Numbered from the stretch's first letter, positions 1 to 8,007 are shown. The stretch is 64,000 bases of DNA from DATMER01 sp031390755 (GCA_031390755.1 JANMTS010000035.1:124001-188000); one strand, 5' to 3'. The notes: generated by a model not told the origin, from the sequence alone. Made by a program: numbers and translations.

Positions 1-1425
1 GACGGTCTGGGTGACGCCCCAGGTGTCGACACGGCCGAGGTAGAGGCCGTCGAGCGCGATCTCGTGCAGCTCGTGGCCCTCGAGGTGGATGGCGAGCGAC
101 TCGCGGAAGGACGTGTCGATCATCCGCCAGCGCTGCACCTCGCCGGGGCGCATGGTGATGATCGGAACGATCTGGCCGTTGATCGTCACCCGCCGCAGGG
201 AGTTCTGCCAGGTACAGCCGGACTTGCCTTCCTTGCACAGCTTCTCGGTGGAGGGGCTGTCCGGGAAGAACGCGGTGATGTCGTCGGCGCGGCCGTTGGC
301 GTCGTAGAGGATGGTCTGGAATACCATCACTTTTTCGCGCTCGTTGGCCTTGCGCAGCGCCTCGGGGATCTCCTCCGGATCGTCCTCGATGATCAGCGCG
401 CCGGCCATGCCGCTGCCGACCTGGATGGCGGTCGAGCCGTGGGTGTGCGCGTGGTACCAGAAGCTGCCGGAGGGGTGATCGGACGGCACCCGGATCTCAT
501 ACGGAAAGCTGGTCGTCGGCGGGATCGCGAGCAGCACGTTGTCGCTGTTGCCCGTGGGCGAAACGTGGAGGCCATGGGTGTGCAGGTTGGTGGTGTTGAA
601 GCTGTGCGGCTTCGTGTCGATGAAGGCGTTGTCCGCCTCCTGCTTGATCTGCGCCGCGGCTTCGTCCGGGCTTTCGAGCGGCAGCGCGTTGCGCAGCGTC
701 GGCGCCAGGGTGTCGCCGGGCTTGATGCGGAACGTCGGCCCCACGAGCTGGCCGTTGTAGGTGCGCAGCGACACCGGGCAGCCGCCGAGCGACGTGGTCT
801 TCGGATCGGTGAGCTGAACCGAGAGGATGGTCTGGAGCCAGCCGTCGTGCGACTTCAGGTCGGGCGGGTTCTGGAACGGCTGCCGCCCGTACTTGTCGAT
901 GTCGATCGCCGCGAACGGGCAGGGCGCCTTGGGCGGCGGCGGCTGTTGGGCGTGGGCGCCCATCGGTGCTGCGAACGCCAGGGCGAGCAACAGCGCGGTT
1001 GTGCTCAATCTCCTCGATCGGGTCATGGAGCAGTCCTCTCCTGAATGAGAATCGTGACAGGCCGGGCGAGGCCGGGCAGCCCACAAGGCCGCCCCCGCCA
1101 GCATCGCCATGCCGAGATAAACGAAAGGTTTCTGATGCAGCCAGAACCGGCCGGCGACGATCGCCGCTGCGCCGAGGAGTGCCAGGATCGCCGGTGCCGC
1201 CGAGCCCTCGCGGCGGCTCTGGAAGAGGATGGCCCCGACCGTGAGGGTCAACGACACAATCGTCAGCGGCAACATCCACGCGCCGTAGATCCCATAGGCC
1301 GACCAGGAGAGGCTCGCCGAACCCACCAGGCCCGCATAGGCGAGCAGGCAGGCCGGGCACTTGGGAGCCAACGCCAGGGCGAGCGATGAGATGAGGAGCG
1401 CGCGGCTCCCGCTTCGACGGGCCAT
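1..1425 (-). CDS. Multicopper oxidase, in frame with an N-terminal KCPAC membrane domain (3' end outside window)
   Basis: The oxidase part begins at the ATG at 1026 with a signal peptide (MTRSRRL... AHAQ) and carries the multicopper-oxidase copper motifs HTHGLH and WYHAHTHG, so it should oxidise a substrate or metal at the cell surface with O2 as acceptor. The last third, with the C-terminal copper motifs, lies left of the window. The frame stays open upstream with no stop (triplets 1027-1425 checked) to an ATG at 1425 that has an AGGAGGAA-type ribosome site. This adds 133 residues: three or four hydrophobic segments and a KCPAC motif like those of MerC/MerT-type metal or thiol membrane proteins. 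Either one fused protein is made, or 1026 is a second start inside it (a good AGGAGAGGA site precedes it). The oxidase identity is secure; the fusion is what the sequence shows but needs protein evidence. Confidence 0.85.
   Translation of the reverse strand, partial: MARRSGSRALLISSLALALAPKCPACLLAYAGLVGSASLSWSAYGIYGAWMLPLTIVSLTLTVGAILFQSRREGSAAPAILALLGAAAIVAGRFWLHQKPFVYLGMAMLAGAALWAARPRPACHDSHSGEDCSMTRSRRLSTTALLLALAFAAPMGAHAQQPPPPKAPCPFAAIDIDKYGRQPFQNPPDLKSHDGWLQTILSVQLTDPKTTSLGGCPVSLRTYNGQLVGPTFRIKPGDTLAPTLRNALPLESPDEAAAQIKQEADNAFIDTKPHSFNTTNLHTHGLHVSPTGNSDNVLLAIPPTTSFPYEIRVPSDHPSGSFWYHAHTHGSTAIQVGSGMAGALIIEDDPEEIPEALRKANEREKVMVFQTILYDANGRADDITAFFPDSPSTEKLCKEGKSGCTWQNSLRRVTINGQIVPIITMRPGEVQRWRMIDTSFRESLAIHLEGHELHEIALDGLYLGRVDTWGVTQTV
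1034..1042 (-). promoter_or_regulatory. Shine-Dalgarno for internal start at 1026
   Basis: On the minus strand AGGAGAGGA lies 7 nt before the ATG at 1026, which begins a classical signal peptide. It supports translation of the oxidase as a separate polypeptide even though the upstream frame is open. Confidence 0.5.
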
Positions 1426-1455
1426 TCCCTTCCTCCTTTGGACTGCACTTGCACT

Positions 1456-1531
1456 GTAGGGGCGGCTCTTGTGGCCGCCCTCCGGGGACCGGGACTACCA
1501 CGAGGAGGGCAACCACGAGGGTTGCCCCTAC
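1456..1531. repeat. Palindromic intergenic repeat
   Basis: Two imperfect palindromes in a row: GGGCGGCTCTTGTGGCCGCCC-like (1459-1480) and GGGCAACCACGAGGGTTGCCC (1507-1527), bounded by GTAGGGG and CCCCTAC. This layout is that of the short REP-like palindromes common between genes in GC-rich environmental bacteria. No gene is seen between 1426 and 1695. Confidence 0.5.
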
Positions 1532-1647
1532 GTCCATTGGCCATTCCCAGTTGAAGGGCTCTTAGAGCAACGGCTATGCCACGCGGAGGGATGGAGCCAG
1601 TACGCGGAAAGAGAAGAAAACAAAGGAGGTGCGGACGCGCCTCTCTT

Positions 1648-1677
1648 ATGTCGGACTATGTCGGATCTATGTCGGAC
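1648..1677. repeat. ATGTCGGAY short tandem repeat
   Basis: Three copies of ATGTCGGAC/T at 1648, 1658 and 1669 (spacing 10 and 11 bp), followed by a degenerate CTGTCGGCT near 1688, lie just beyond the stop of the VOC gene. The one-helical-turn spacing is notable but the role is unknown. Confidence 0.35.
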
Positions 1678-1695
1678 ATCGCCGGATACTGTCGG

Positions 1696-2184
1696 CTATT
1701 CGTCGTCGAGCGTCGCCAGCAGGCCCGGGATGTCGAGAGGCCGCGTGAACATGGCCAGCTCGCCATCGGCCGTGTGCGGCCACACCTCGCGCGGCCGGTC
1801 CCAGTACAGCTCGACGCCGTTGTCGTCCTGGTCCCGCAGGTACAGCGCCTCGCTGACGCCGTGATCCGCCGCCCCTTCGAGCTGAATCCCGGCCGCCGCG
1901 ACGCGCCGGAGGGCGTCCGCGAGCGACTTCCTGTCCGGATAGCGGATTGCGAGGTGGTACAGGCCGGTGCTCCCCGGCCTGGGCGGCGAGCCGCCCTCGC
2001 TCTCCCAGGTGTTGAGGCCGATGTAGTGGTGATAGCCGCCGATGCCGAGAAACGCGGCCGACGTGCCCATCCGCTGGGTCACCTCGAAGCCGAGGACGTC
2101 CCGATAGAAGCGCAAGGCACGCTCGATGTCCGCCACCTTCAGGTGGACGTGGCCGATGTCGACGCGGGGGTCCATCCTGGTCAT
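1696..2184 (-). CDS. VOC family (glyoxalase/extradiol dioxygenase-like) protein
   Basis: A 162-residue vicinal-oxygen-chelate protein of the type annotated as CatE or glyoxalase-like. It has the opening strand HVHLKVADIERALRFYRDVLGF, YHHYIGLNTW, YHLAIRYPD and the closing NGVELYWDRP, which supply the expected His and Glu metal ligands. A GTG at 2196 would add MRLH, but the ATG at 2184 has GAGG six bases upstream and is preferred. The stop of the upstream hydroxyacid dehydrogenase (2196-2198) lies 12 bp before this start, so the two are probably cotranscribed. The substrate cannot be read from the sequence; ring cleavage or glutathione/bacillithiol chemistry are both possible. Confidence 0.85.
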   Translation of the reverse strand: MTRMDPRVDIGHVHLKVADIERALRFYRDVLGFEVTQRMGTSAAFLGIGGYHHYIGLNTWESEGGSPPRPGSTGLYHLAIRYPDRKSLADALRRVAAAGIQLEGAADHGVSEALYLRDQDDNGVELYWDRPREVWPHTADGELAMFTRPLDIPGLLATLDDE

Positions 2185-2195
2185 ATGCAGCCTCA

Positions 2196-3134
2196 CTATG
2201 CCTTTATCGGGTTGCCCTCGGCGAACGCAAGAATCTGATCGAACGCCTGGCCGAAGTACAGCTCGTAGCTGTCCTTCTCCACATACCCGAGATGAGGCGT
2301 GCAGACCGCATTGTCCAGAGCCAGCAGCGGATGCCCGAGCGCCGGCTCGCTCTCATACACGTCGACCGCGCCGAACCCCGGCCGCCCCGCCTGGAGCGCC
2401 GCGACCAGCGCGCCGGACTCGATCAGCTCGGCCCGGCTGGTGTTGACGATCAGAGCGCCGGTCTTCATCCGCGCGAGATCGCCGGCCGTGACGAGGCCGC
2501 GGGTCTCCTTGTCCAGCTTGAGATGGAGCGACAGCACGTCGGACCGCTCGAACAGCGCCGTCCGATCCTCGGCCGTCGCGAATCCGTCCGCCCTGGCGCG
2601 GGAGATCGAGCCCTCCCGGCCCCACACCAGTACGCTCATCCCGAACGCCCGCCCATACCCCGCCACGAGGCTGCCGATCTTCCCGTATCCCCAGATGCCG
2701 AGCGTCCGCCCGCGCAGCCCGGTCCCGAGCGTCGACTGCCAGTGGCCCGCCCGTAGCCGTTCGGCCTCATAGGTAACGCGGCGAGTCGCCGCCATCACCA
2801 GCGCCCAGGTCAGCTCGGCCGGAGCATGGGGAGACCCGGTGCCGGCCGACACCACGATCCCCCGCCGCGAGCAGGCGGCGAGATCGATGTGCGCCGTCCC
2901 CTTCCCCGTCTGGCTGATCATCCGCAGGCGAGGCAGCCGCTCCAGCAGCTCGTCGGTGATCCGGGTCCGCTCGCGGATGAGCACGAGAGCCTCGGCCGGC
3001 CCGAGCCGCTCGGCCAGCGCGTCGAGGTCGGTGACGGTGTCCGTGAAGATGGAGACGTTGTGCCCGGCCAGCTTCGGGAAGCAGTCGAGGCCGCGCACGG
3101 CGTCCTGGTAGTCGTCGGGGATGAGGATGTTCAT
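2196..3134 (-). CDS. D-isomer-specific 2-hydroxyacid dehydrogenase
   Basis: A 312-residue NAD(H)-dependent D-2-hydroxyacid dehydrogenase: an N-terminal substrate domain starting MNILIPDDYQ, an NAD fold with GIWGYGKIG, and the catalytic set Arg (NTSRAEL), Glu (YESEP) and His (CTPHLGY). Length and order match the phosphoglycerate dehydrogenase-like family, but the substrate is not determined. The reading frame can be extended to 3233, yet family members start at MNILIPDD. A TATAAT hexamer lies only about 14 nt before this ATG with no Shine-Dalgarno, suggesting a nearly leaderless mRNA. The first 25 codons plus this promoter are duplicated at 4958-5051. Confidence 0.9.
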   Translation of the reverse strand: MNILIPDDYQDAVRGLDCFPKLAGHNVSIFTDTVTDLDALAERLGPAEALVLIRERTRITDELLERLPRLRMISQTGKGTAHIDLAACSRRGIVVSAGTGSPHAPAELTWALVMAATRRVTYEAERLRAGHWQSTLGTGLRGRTLGIWGYGKIGSLVAGYGRAFGMSVLVWGREGSISRARADGFATAEDRTALFERSDVLSLHLKLDKETRGLVTAGDLARMKTGALIVNTSRAELIESGALVAALQAGRPGFGAVDVYESEPALGHPLLALDNAVCTPHLGYVEKDSYELYFGQAFDQILAFAEGNPIKA

Positions 3135-3154
3135 GATGGGATCGGGATTATAGG
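3061..3154 (-). repeat. Direct repeat copy A: promoter and 5' end of hydroxyacid dehydrogenase gene
   Basis: This 94-bp stretch matches 4958-5051 with three mismatches, same orientation, no gaps. It covers the TATAAT-like element, the start codon and about 24 codons. The two copies bracket the Mrr-like gene and a small gene. Confidence 0.85.
3148..3153 (-). promoter_or_regulatory. Putative -10 element (TATAAT) of hydroxyacid dehydrogenase gene
   Basis: A perfect TATAAT on the minus strand, about 14 nt before the ATG at 3134; a start site 6-8 nt downstream would leave a leader of only a few bases. No convincing -35 is seen. The hexamer is also present in the duplicate copy (around 5045-5050). 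Confidence 0.4.
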
Positions 3155-3294
3155 CGGGACGGGCCGTCCCCTGCATGCCCGTGATTAGCTCCGACAGACT
3201 TAATAGGGCGTCTAACATTCTCTGATCTGCCACTTGGGCAGTTGCGACAACCTCGACCAGAAGCTCTTCGGGGTTCGAAACGACTTCTAGCGTC

Positions 3295-4455
3295 CTAGGC
3301 CATCACGATGAGCCCTGCAGGCGTCATTGTAAACTCTGATCCAAGGATTTGGCGGGCCATTCTAAGCCTGTCATAAGCCATCAGCCATTGTCGAACTCCC
3401 TCGAAATCTCGACCATCGAGCCTATATTTAACGTTCGGCCGACCCAAGAATTCCAACGCCGGGTCGGTAAACGAACTCGTCGTCGCAAGAAGACCGACTG
3501 TCGCTTCCTCACCCTGCACAACCCCATGCAGCCGCTGAACGAGGGCGATACCCACCTTATTGTGTCTCGCGTACCGCTTACACTCAATTAGAAATTTCAG
3601 CTTCGCAGGCTGATGGGCTACTGCAATTATATCACGGCCGCCGTCTCTAACAGGTGCGGTGAGTTCTACTGAAAGGCCATACCCCTCAAAGATTCGGGCT
3701 ATAAGCTCTTCAAATGATCGGGGCTCAAGTTCATAAAGCTTCTCCGGATTCTCTGACAAACGAGCTATAATCTCATCGTTGATTGCACTCGTGAGGTCGA
3801 TGATCGAATGACCGGCGACTTGCGCACTAATATCGAAGGAAGACCGAATCGCCAAGAAGTCCTGACTGAATGGCATTTCGGTCTCGATCTCGGCAACGCC
3901 CCGCGGGGCACCAAGTATCGCATTGATGTCTGACGCAATTGCCTCGCCGAGTTGCTTCTCTCGTGAGCTTAAGCGCGCGGAGGCATACACGCTGCCAATT
4001 GCATAGGATAGCTTCTTTCTTTGGTAGGCTTCGGCATCATCTGGACCTCGCCCTTTAATGCCAACCGTAGATGCAAGGCCAAACGCATCGTCTACGGCTA
4101 GCGCAGCGTACTGCTCTGGGCTCTTGCGTCCCCCAAGAAATTGGATCGAATCTGCAAACTCTCGCGCCGGACTTATATCGCGCGACACTTCGATCGTGGT
4201 CGCATTAGCAGCAGCTCGATCAACCCGATCCAGTGTCTCAAGGACTTGAGAGAAGCCAGATGGTAACTGCTTCGCATCCAACATCTGAATAGCACGCCGG
4301 GCGCACCTGGCAGCTAGAAATACTTTGCCCCAGCGCGGAAGCTTCGCTAGGCCTTCTTCGTTTAGGGAATCTAACACTGCCACACTATAACTCCTGCTGC
4401 TCAACGCTATGGTGAGCGTGGTAATTTGCGATAGCGCGGTATCCGCCCATTTCAT
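3295..4455 (-). CDS. Mrr-like PD-(D/E)XK restriction endonuclease family protein
   Basis: A 386-residue protein. The last third (about 245-350) is a Mrr_cat-type nuclease: RSFEELIARIFEGYG, then GGRDIIAV (Asp) and FLIECKRYA (the E-x-K pair), followed by ALVQRLHGVVQGEEA and the ATTSSFTDPA strand typical of Mrr-like proteins. The first 240 residues are helical and not recognised; they may sense DNA or a partner. Mrr-type enzymes cut modified or foreign DNA and are usual in defence islands. The gene is plainly AT-richer than its neighbours and uses codons such as ATA and TTA-like rare choices, consistent with transfer. It stands with the small gene 4532-4738 between two direct repeats. Confidence 0.8.
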   Translation of the reverse strand: MKWADTALSQITTLTIALSSRSYSVAVLDSLNEEGLAKLPRWGKVFLAARCARRAIQMLDAKQLPSGFSQVLETLDRVDRAAANATTIEVSRDISPAREFADSIQFLGGRKSPEQYAALAVDDAFGLASTVGIKGRGPDDAEAYQRKKLSYAIGSVYASARLSSREKQLGEAIASDINAILGAPRGVAEIETEMPFSQDFLAIRSSFDISAQVAGHSIIDLTSAINDEIIARLSENPEKLYELEPRSFEELIARIFEGYGLSVELTAPVRDGGRDIIAVAHQPAKLKFLIECKRYARHNKVGIALVQRLHGVVQGEEATVGLLATTSSFTDPALEFLGRPNVKYRLDGRDFEGVRQWLMAYDRLRMARQILGSEFTMTPAGLIVMA

Positions 4456-4531
4456 TAGCGGGGTTCTGCCCGAATCGCGGGAGCCTCGCTGGGATCACGC
4501 TGCTGCTCGGAACGCTGATCTTCCGGGCAGG

Positions 4532-4738
4532 TCAGTCTAGATCCACCTTTCCCAAGGGCTCACCGTTAGCGGCTTTGATGATCCCGAAATTACCATCCTT
4601 GGGGTCTGGGACAATTGTAGCACCTGGAGGCAACTTCGATTTGTCAAGGCTACCAAAGTAGTTCCTTCCGTCGAGTTGTAGATTCAGCCTCCCGTACTCT
4701 GTCTTCTCAAACTCCTCCTTCGGAATCCAGTCTGCCAT
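4532..4738 (-). CDS. Small hypothetical protein
   Basis: A 68-residue acidic protein (MADWIPKEEFEKTEYGRLNL... GKVDLD) with no membrane segment or signal peptide. It is supported by a strong AGGAGGT ribosome site 4-5 nt before the ATG and by lower GC like the downstream Mrr-like gene, 76 bp away on the same strand. Not recognised. It could be a regulator or inhibitor of the nuclease, but that is only a guess from position. Confidence 0.6.
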   Translation of the reverse strand: MADWIPKEEFEKTEYGRLNLQLDGRNYFGSLDKSKLPPGATIVPDPKDGNFGIIKAANGEPLGKVDLD

Positions 4739-4815
4739 TGGACCTCCTCATTATTTCTCGTTGGTGACACGTCGCGAGCAGATCACCCGCTCTGCCTCAA
4801 ACGCCTTGAGCCGAG

Positions 4816-4951
4816 TTCCCCGTTTCATGGATGCTTCCCCGAGCGGTTCACCGGCGCCATTGGATCCTCCCCACAGCAGTTTTGTTTGCCTTGATGGTAT
4901 CGCGAATTCGAGAAACAGTTCACCTCTCCCGGCGCCTCGAAGGGAGGTGAG
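4816..4951 (-). repeat. Dispersed repeat R, copy 1
   Basis: About 135 bp that align at roughly 85-90% with 6790-6920 (same orientation). The core, read on the minus strand, is ACCATCAAGGCAAAC-AAAACTGCTG followed by a Shine-Dalgarno-like GGGGAGG and an ATGGCGCCGGTGAACCGC start-like stretch that dies after 11 codons. It may be the decayed leader and start of a gene that once followed. It fills most of the 391-bp gap 4739-5129, the rest being the duplication 4958-5051. Confidence 0.8.
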
Positions 4952-4957
4952 GCATTT

Positions 4958-5051
4958 TGCCCGGCCAGCTTCGGGAAGCAGTCGAGGCCGCGCACGGCGG
5001 CCTGGTAGGCGTCGGGGATGAGGATGTCCATGATGGGATCGGGATTATAGG
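4958..5051 (-). repeat. Direct repeat copy B: duplicated promoter/5' end of hydroxyacid dehydrogenase
   Basis: 97% identical to 3061-3154. Read on the minus strand it has the TATAAT-like element, then MDILIPDAYQAAVRGLDCF for about 25 codons, before joining repeat R copy 1 and stopping. All three differences change amino acids, so it is not under coding constraint as the enzyme. It may serve as a captured promoter for the small gene at 4532-4738. Confidence 0.85.
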
Positions 5052-5129
5052 GCTCACCAGCGGAATCAGCCGTCCGGTGCAGCCCCCGGGGTTGGGCCAT
5101 GAAAATAACAAGCCGCCAATGACCGCCTG

Positions 5130-5921
5130 CTATTCCCCACACAACTTTGCGCTTGCCGCTCGCGCGTCTGATTCAAGAATGCCCTCCACAGTTTGGATCT
5201 CGTACAGGGTCTCACAGGCGCTACTCATCCCCGCTTCTACTGCCAGCTTGATAAGGATAGGCGCCAACTCAGTGCAAGGCTTATGATTTCGATCATATGG
5301 TGATTTCACTGTGCTACGGCAGTATTGAAGCCTAGCGACGACATCACCAGCGTCTAACGCACGAAGATCGTGCATGGCGCGCAGTTCAGCCACGGAACGA
5401 TTGAACAGAGGTATGTCGAAGTAGGGGTCACCGTACCGACCTTCCACGAAGCCAAGTCCCCTGCTCGCCGCCTGAGCAAAGACCTTTGCTTTCTGAGATG
5501 ATTTCTCTTTTTCGCCTTCTGCTGCTGGAAGAATTCTTTCTAGCTCCGAGCGTCGGGCGACTCGCTGTTTACGGAGTTTGTCCTCGTTGAGCTTAGCGAC
5601 CATGAAACTCCCTCCGACAACAAGCGCATCCAGGACAAGCACAGATACAATGACCGATCCAGAGATTCTTGGGGTCGCAGCCTGGTGCTGTCGCCTAGCC
5701 CACAACAGGCCGGTAATTAATAGGAAGACAGTGATGACGGACGCGACGGTGGCTGCTTCCCAACCTGCCACGTAGTAGGTGAGGAACACAGAAAGCAAAA
5801 GCGGCGAGCTCGTGAATAGTAAACGGCAGAACGCCGGGAAAAACTCGGCGAGGAAACTGACCAATCCATCAAAGCTACGAATCAATAGGTTGCTGAGAGC
5901 AACCAGAAGCTGGGTCAACAT
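5130..5921 (-). CDS. Hypothetical membrane protein
   Basis: A 263-residue protein with three or four hydrophobic segments in the first 110 residues (LLLSVFLTYYVAGW, VASVITVFLLITGLLW, VIVSVLVLDALVVGG), then a Lys/Glu-rich helical stretch (SELERILPAAEGEKEKSSQKAK) and a soluble C-terminal part with several Cys residues (LQYCRSTV, HKPCTEL, ACETLYEI, KLCGE). No family recognised. AT-richer than the rest of the window, like its neighbours at 3295-4738 and 6070-6582, so probably part of the same acquired segment. A gap of 148 bp separates it from the EACC1-like gene upstream. Confidence 0.65.
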   Translation of the reverse strand: MLTQLLVALSNLLIRSFDGLVSFLAEFFPAFCRLLFTSSPLLLSVFLTYYVAGWEAATVASVITVFLLITGLLWARRQHQAATPRISGSVIVSVLVLDALVVGGSFMVAKLNEDKLRKQRVARRSELERILPAAEGEKEKSSQKAKVFAQAASRGLGFVEGRYGDPYFDIPLFNRSVAELRAMHDLRALDAGDVVARLQYCRSTVKSPYDRNHKPCTELAPILIKLAVEAGMSSACETLYEIQTVEGILESDARAASAKLCGE

Positions 5922-6069
5922 TCGGCAGCCTCTCTTAAGAGAATTAACGTCGTTAAGTCAATTTCTTCCACCTGCTGCACCGACGAGGTCTATCCCTGAC
6001 GCCCAACGTTGGCCCTCAGCGTGCGCTTGGGCGCGAGCCCAAGTGTCCGCTGCAGGCCAGCGTTATACC

Positions 6070-6582
6070 CTACGACGTACTTGCAGGCTTTACTCTCTGC
6101 GGCTTCTGGCGAGGCTTCCTCTTGGTATCAATTTTATTCTCAGCTGCGTTTGCAGAAATCTTCTCTAGCGCCGGCATGAGTTCTTCAATGTCATTTGCCC
6201 CCTTAATCTCTACTTCAACCCCGCCATACTTAACTCTGATAGATCGACGGCTGCGAGCATCAAGCCACTTTATAAGGACTCCTTTTACATGGCCCAAGAA
6301 GGCTATAGCAGCACCACTACTCAAGACAACCGTTAGATCATGGATTATTTGTTGAAATGAACCTCCGTAAGACTGCATTGAAAGGAAGTAGGGGGATACT
6401 TCTTCGCTTTGTTCGCCACCACTCTGTTGGCTAGCCGCGACTATCTCCTTGGTCAGATCGTCAACCCGAGACGCGTCTGCGGGATCAACCCACATCTCTA
6501 CCTTGCTAAGCTCTTCATCAAGATCAAGGTGAAGATCGACGCCGTCGTACTGCGTGAGCTTGATAGTAACTTCCTGTGCCAT
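6070..6582 (-). CDS. EACC1-like single-span protein (tentative)
   Basis: 170 residues: an N-terminal beta-rich part (VTIKLTQYDGVDLHLDLDEE), one hydrophobic helix around 90-108 (LSSGAAIAFLGHVKGVLI), then WLDARSRRSIRVKYGGVEVEIKG and a short helical and basic tail. A single helix followed by R-R-x-x-I-R-V-K-x-x-G-x-x-V-E-I and a following helix is the layout of effector-associated constant component proteins (EACC1) found in bacterial conflict systems, but no homology search was possible, so the name is tentative. AT-rich like the nearby Mrr-like gene, which fits a defence setting. The repeat R copy 2 lies about 200 bp upstream. Confidence 0.5.
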   Translation of the reverse strand: MAQEVTIKLTQYDGVDLHLDLDEELSKVEMWVDPADASRVDDLTKEIVAASQQSGGEQSEEVSPYFLSMQSYGGSFQQIIHDLTVVLSSGAAIAFLGHVKGVLIKWLDARSRRSIRVKYGGVEVEIKGANDIEELMPALEKISANAAENKIDTKRKPRQKPQRVKPASTS

Positions 6583-6789
6583 GATTATTTACCTTGTATA
6601 ACGTTTAAGGGTTTATCCGACAGCCTCCCGCGTCACCCTCCCCGCTACCTCGGGCGCCACCGGGAGGATGGCGGAAAAACCCAGGTTGAACGAAACCACG
6701 GCGGAGTCCGGGCCACTTCCCTATGCAGATTCAATCCGCAGAAGAAGGTCGCGAGCAGACCGTCCCGCGCTTCCTCAACGCTGGGACAG

Positions 6790-6920
6790 GTTTCCCCGCT
6801 TCATGGATGCTTCTCCAGCGGTTCACCGGCGCCATAGGACCCTCCCACAGCAGTTTCGTTTGCCTTGATGGTACCGCGGATTCGAGAAGGAGTACACCTC
6901 TCCGCCCTTGAAGAGAGGCG
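6790..6920 (-). repeat. Dispersed repeat R, copy 2
   Basis: Second copy of the element at 4816-4951, in the same orientation and at a matching place upstream of a minus-strand gene. On the minus strand it holds GGGAGGG then ATGGCGCCGGTGAACCGC, opening a frame of about 34 codons with no known product. The flanks 6583-6789 and 6921-7124 show no gene. Confidence 0.8.
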
Positions 6921-7124
6921 AAGCGCGGCAACGGACAAGCAGTCCCGGCGAGAGACCTAATGCCGGTGACCGGCCTCCGTTCCGCGGGCCAAGTCCCCGC
7001 CCTCCCTCCGAGAAGGCGACAGCCGGGGCCAAGCGACCTGCGGGCCGGCCGCAGTGCCACCGCCTTGACACCCAGAGATCCGCCCTCCCTCCTCAACCGC
7101 CCGAGCCCGCAACGCGGCAATCCA

Positions 7125-7402
7125 CACCCGGCAGTGCATTGAAGCGCTCTGCGCGTACATTGAGCCCTGCGCGCTGTACATTGAAGCGCCCTCTCCATCT
7201 TCAATGTACAGCGACGTATCCTCAATAGCCGACATGGGCGCTTCAATAGCCGCCAAGCAATGCGGAACAGCCGGCTTGCCGTGTTCAATCTACAGGACTC
7301 TGTACATTGAGGATGGCGCCCGCGCTTCAACAGCCACGAGGTTGTACATTGAGGACTGACAGCTGTACGTTGAAGCGCTATCTGGCGCTTCAACGTACAG
7401 CG
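7125..7402. repeat. ~21-bp-period array of CTGTACATTGAAGCGC motifs in both orientations (array 1)
   Basis: At least eleven full or partial copies of CTGTACATTGAAGCGC or its reverse complement occur at steps of 18-24 bp (mean about 21) from 7133 to 7400. Two neighbouring opposed pairs form perfect hairpins: 7172-7186 with 7199-7213 (15 bp) and 7362-7378 with 7385-7401 (17 bp). A third (7285-7295 with 7300-7310) has one mismatch. The two perfect stems differ by a compensatory A-T to G-C change. A weaker period may run on to about 7540. The array lies beyond the stop of the DinB gene. Not a CRISPR: units are too short and there are no cas genes. Confidence 0.8.
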
Positions 7403-7542
7403 GGGTGGCGGTGATCCAGGAGGCATGGGGAGGACGACGCTCGCGCGACAGACTGGGGCCCGCTTCGAGGGCTCGGTTGCCCTCTTCGACCTGGAGAAGG
7501 CACTCCTCTCGGCGACGAAACTCCGGGATCCGCTTCTCAGCG

Positions 7543-8007
7543 CTACCAGGTCCAACTTCCGTCCGGCGGGGGCCAGGCTCCGAGCATCTGCCGCATCGTC
7601 ACAACCTGTCCGAGGTGGTGTGCGTTGTGAACTGCGACGTGCGTCAACGCATCGGTGATCGTGTAGTGCGCCATGGTGGGGAGCTCAATGGCAGGCGCGA
7701 TCGGCCCGTCGCCTGGCCACTCGACGGCCAGTTGGAGACCGTCCAGGAACTGAGCACGAAGAGTCTCCCAGTCGTCGGCGTCTGCAGGAGGCCACCCCTC
7801 CGAGGCCTTGGCCACCATGGGCCTCGCGACACCAGAGCAGCGGTCAAGAAACCACGACTGCCAGAAGGCAAGGTGAGCCACGACTCTCACGATGGAGTGC
7901 GGCGCTCCGGGAGCCACGCGAGCGGCATCACTGGGCTCGAGACCCGCGAGCAGCTGCGGCGGTGGCATGTAAGCAAGAGGGCTGAGCAACAGTTCACGCC
8001 GATCCAT
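7543..8007 (-). CDS. DinB family protein
   Basis: A 154-residue four-helix-bundle protein of the DinB/YfiT superfamily. The three metal His are visible in VVAHLAFWQSWF and HVAVHNAHHLGQVVTMRQMLGAWPP, the last being the usual C-terminal signature. Members bind a divalent metal and some are thiol-dependent S-transferases (bacillithiol, mycothiol); the substrate here is unknown. The start ATG at 8007 has an AGGAGATGG site just upstream and repeat R copy 3 within 30 bp. Alone on its strand between the arrays and the AAA_14 ATPase gene. Confidence 0.85.
   Translation of the reverse strand: MDRRELLLSPLAYMPPPQLLAGLEPSDAARVAPGAPHSIVRVVAHLAFWQSWFLDRCSGVARPMVAKASEGWPPADADDWETLRAQFLDGLQLAVEWPGDGPIAPAIELPTMAHYTITDALTHVAVHNAHHLGQVVTMRQMLGAWPPPDGSWTW

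Noticed and set aside
3135..5129. Integrative element with integrase
   Set aside because: Direct repeats and AT-rich genes are present, but no integrase, recombinase or transposase reading frame exists in the window.
7125..7402. CRISPR array
   Set aside because: Units are about 21 bp with no separate spacers of 30 bp, motif orientation alternates, and there are no cas genes.
6731..7555. Open frame of 274 codons on the minus strand through array 1 with LQCT/LKR-like repeats
   Set aside because: Its repeats are only the translation of the 21-bp motif, orientation flips, and composition is unlike a protein; it has no ribosome site or known domain.
7425..7658. Small plus-strand ORF MGRTTLARQTGARFEG
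   Set aside because: Overlaps the DinB gene and the fading end of array 1; no homology recognised. Kept as doubtful only.
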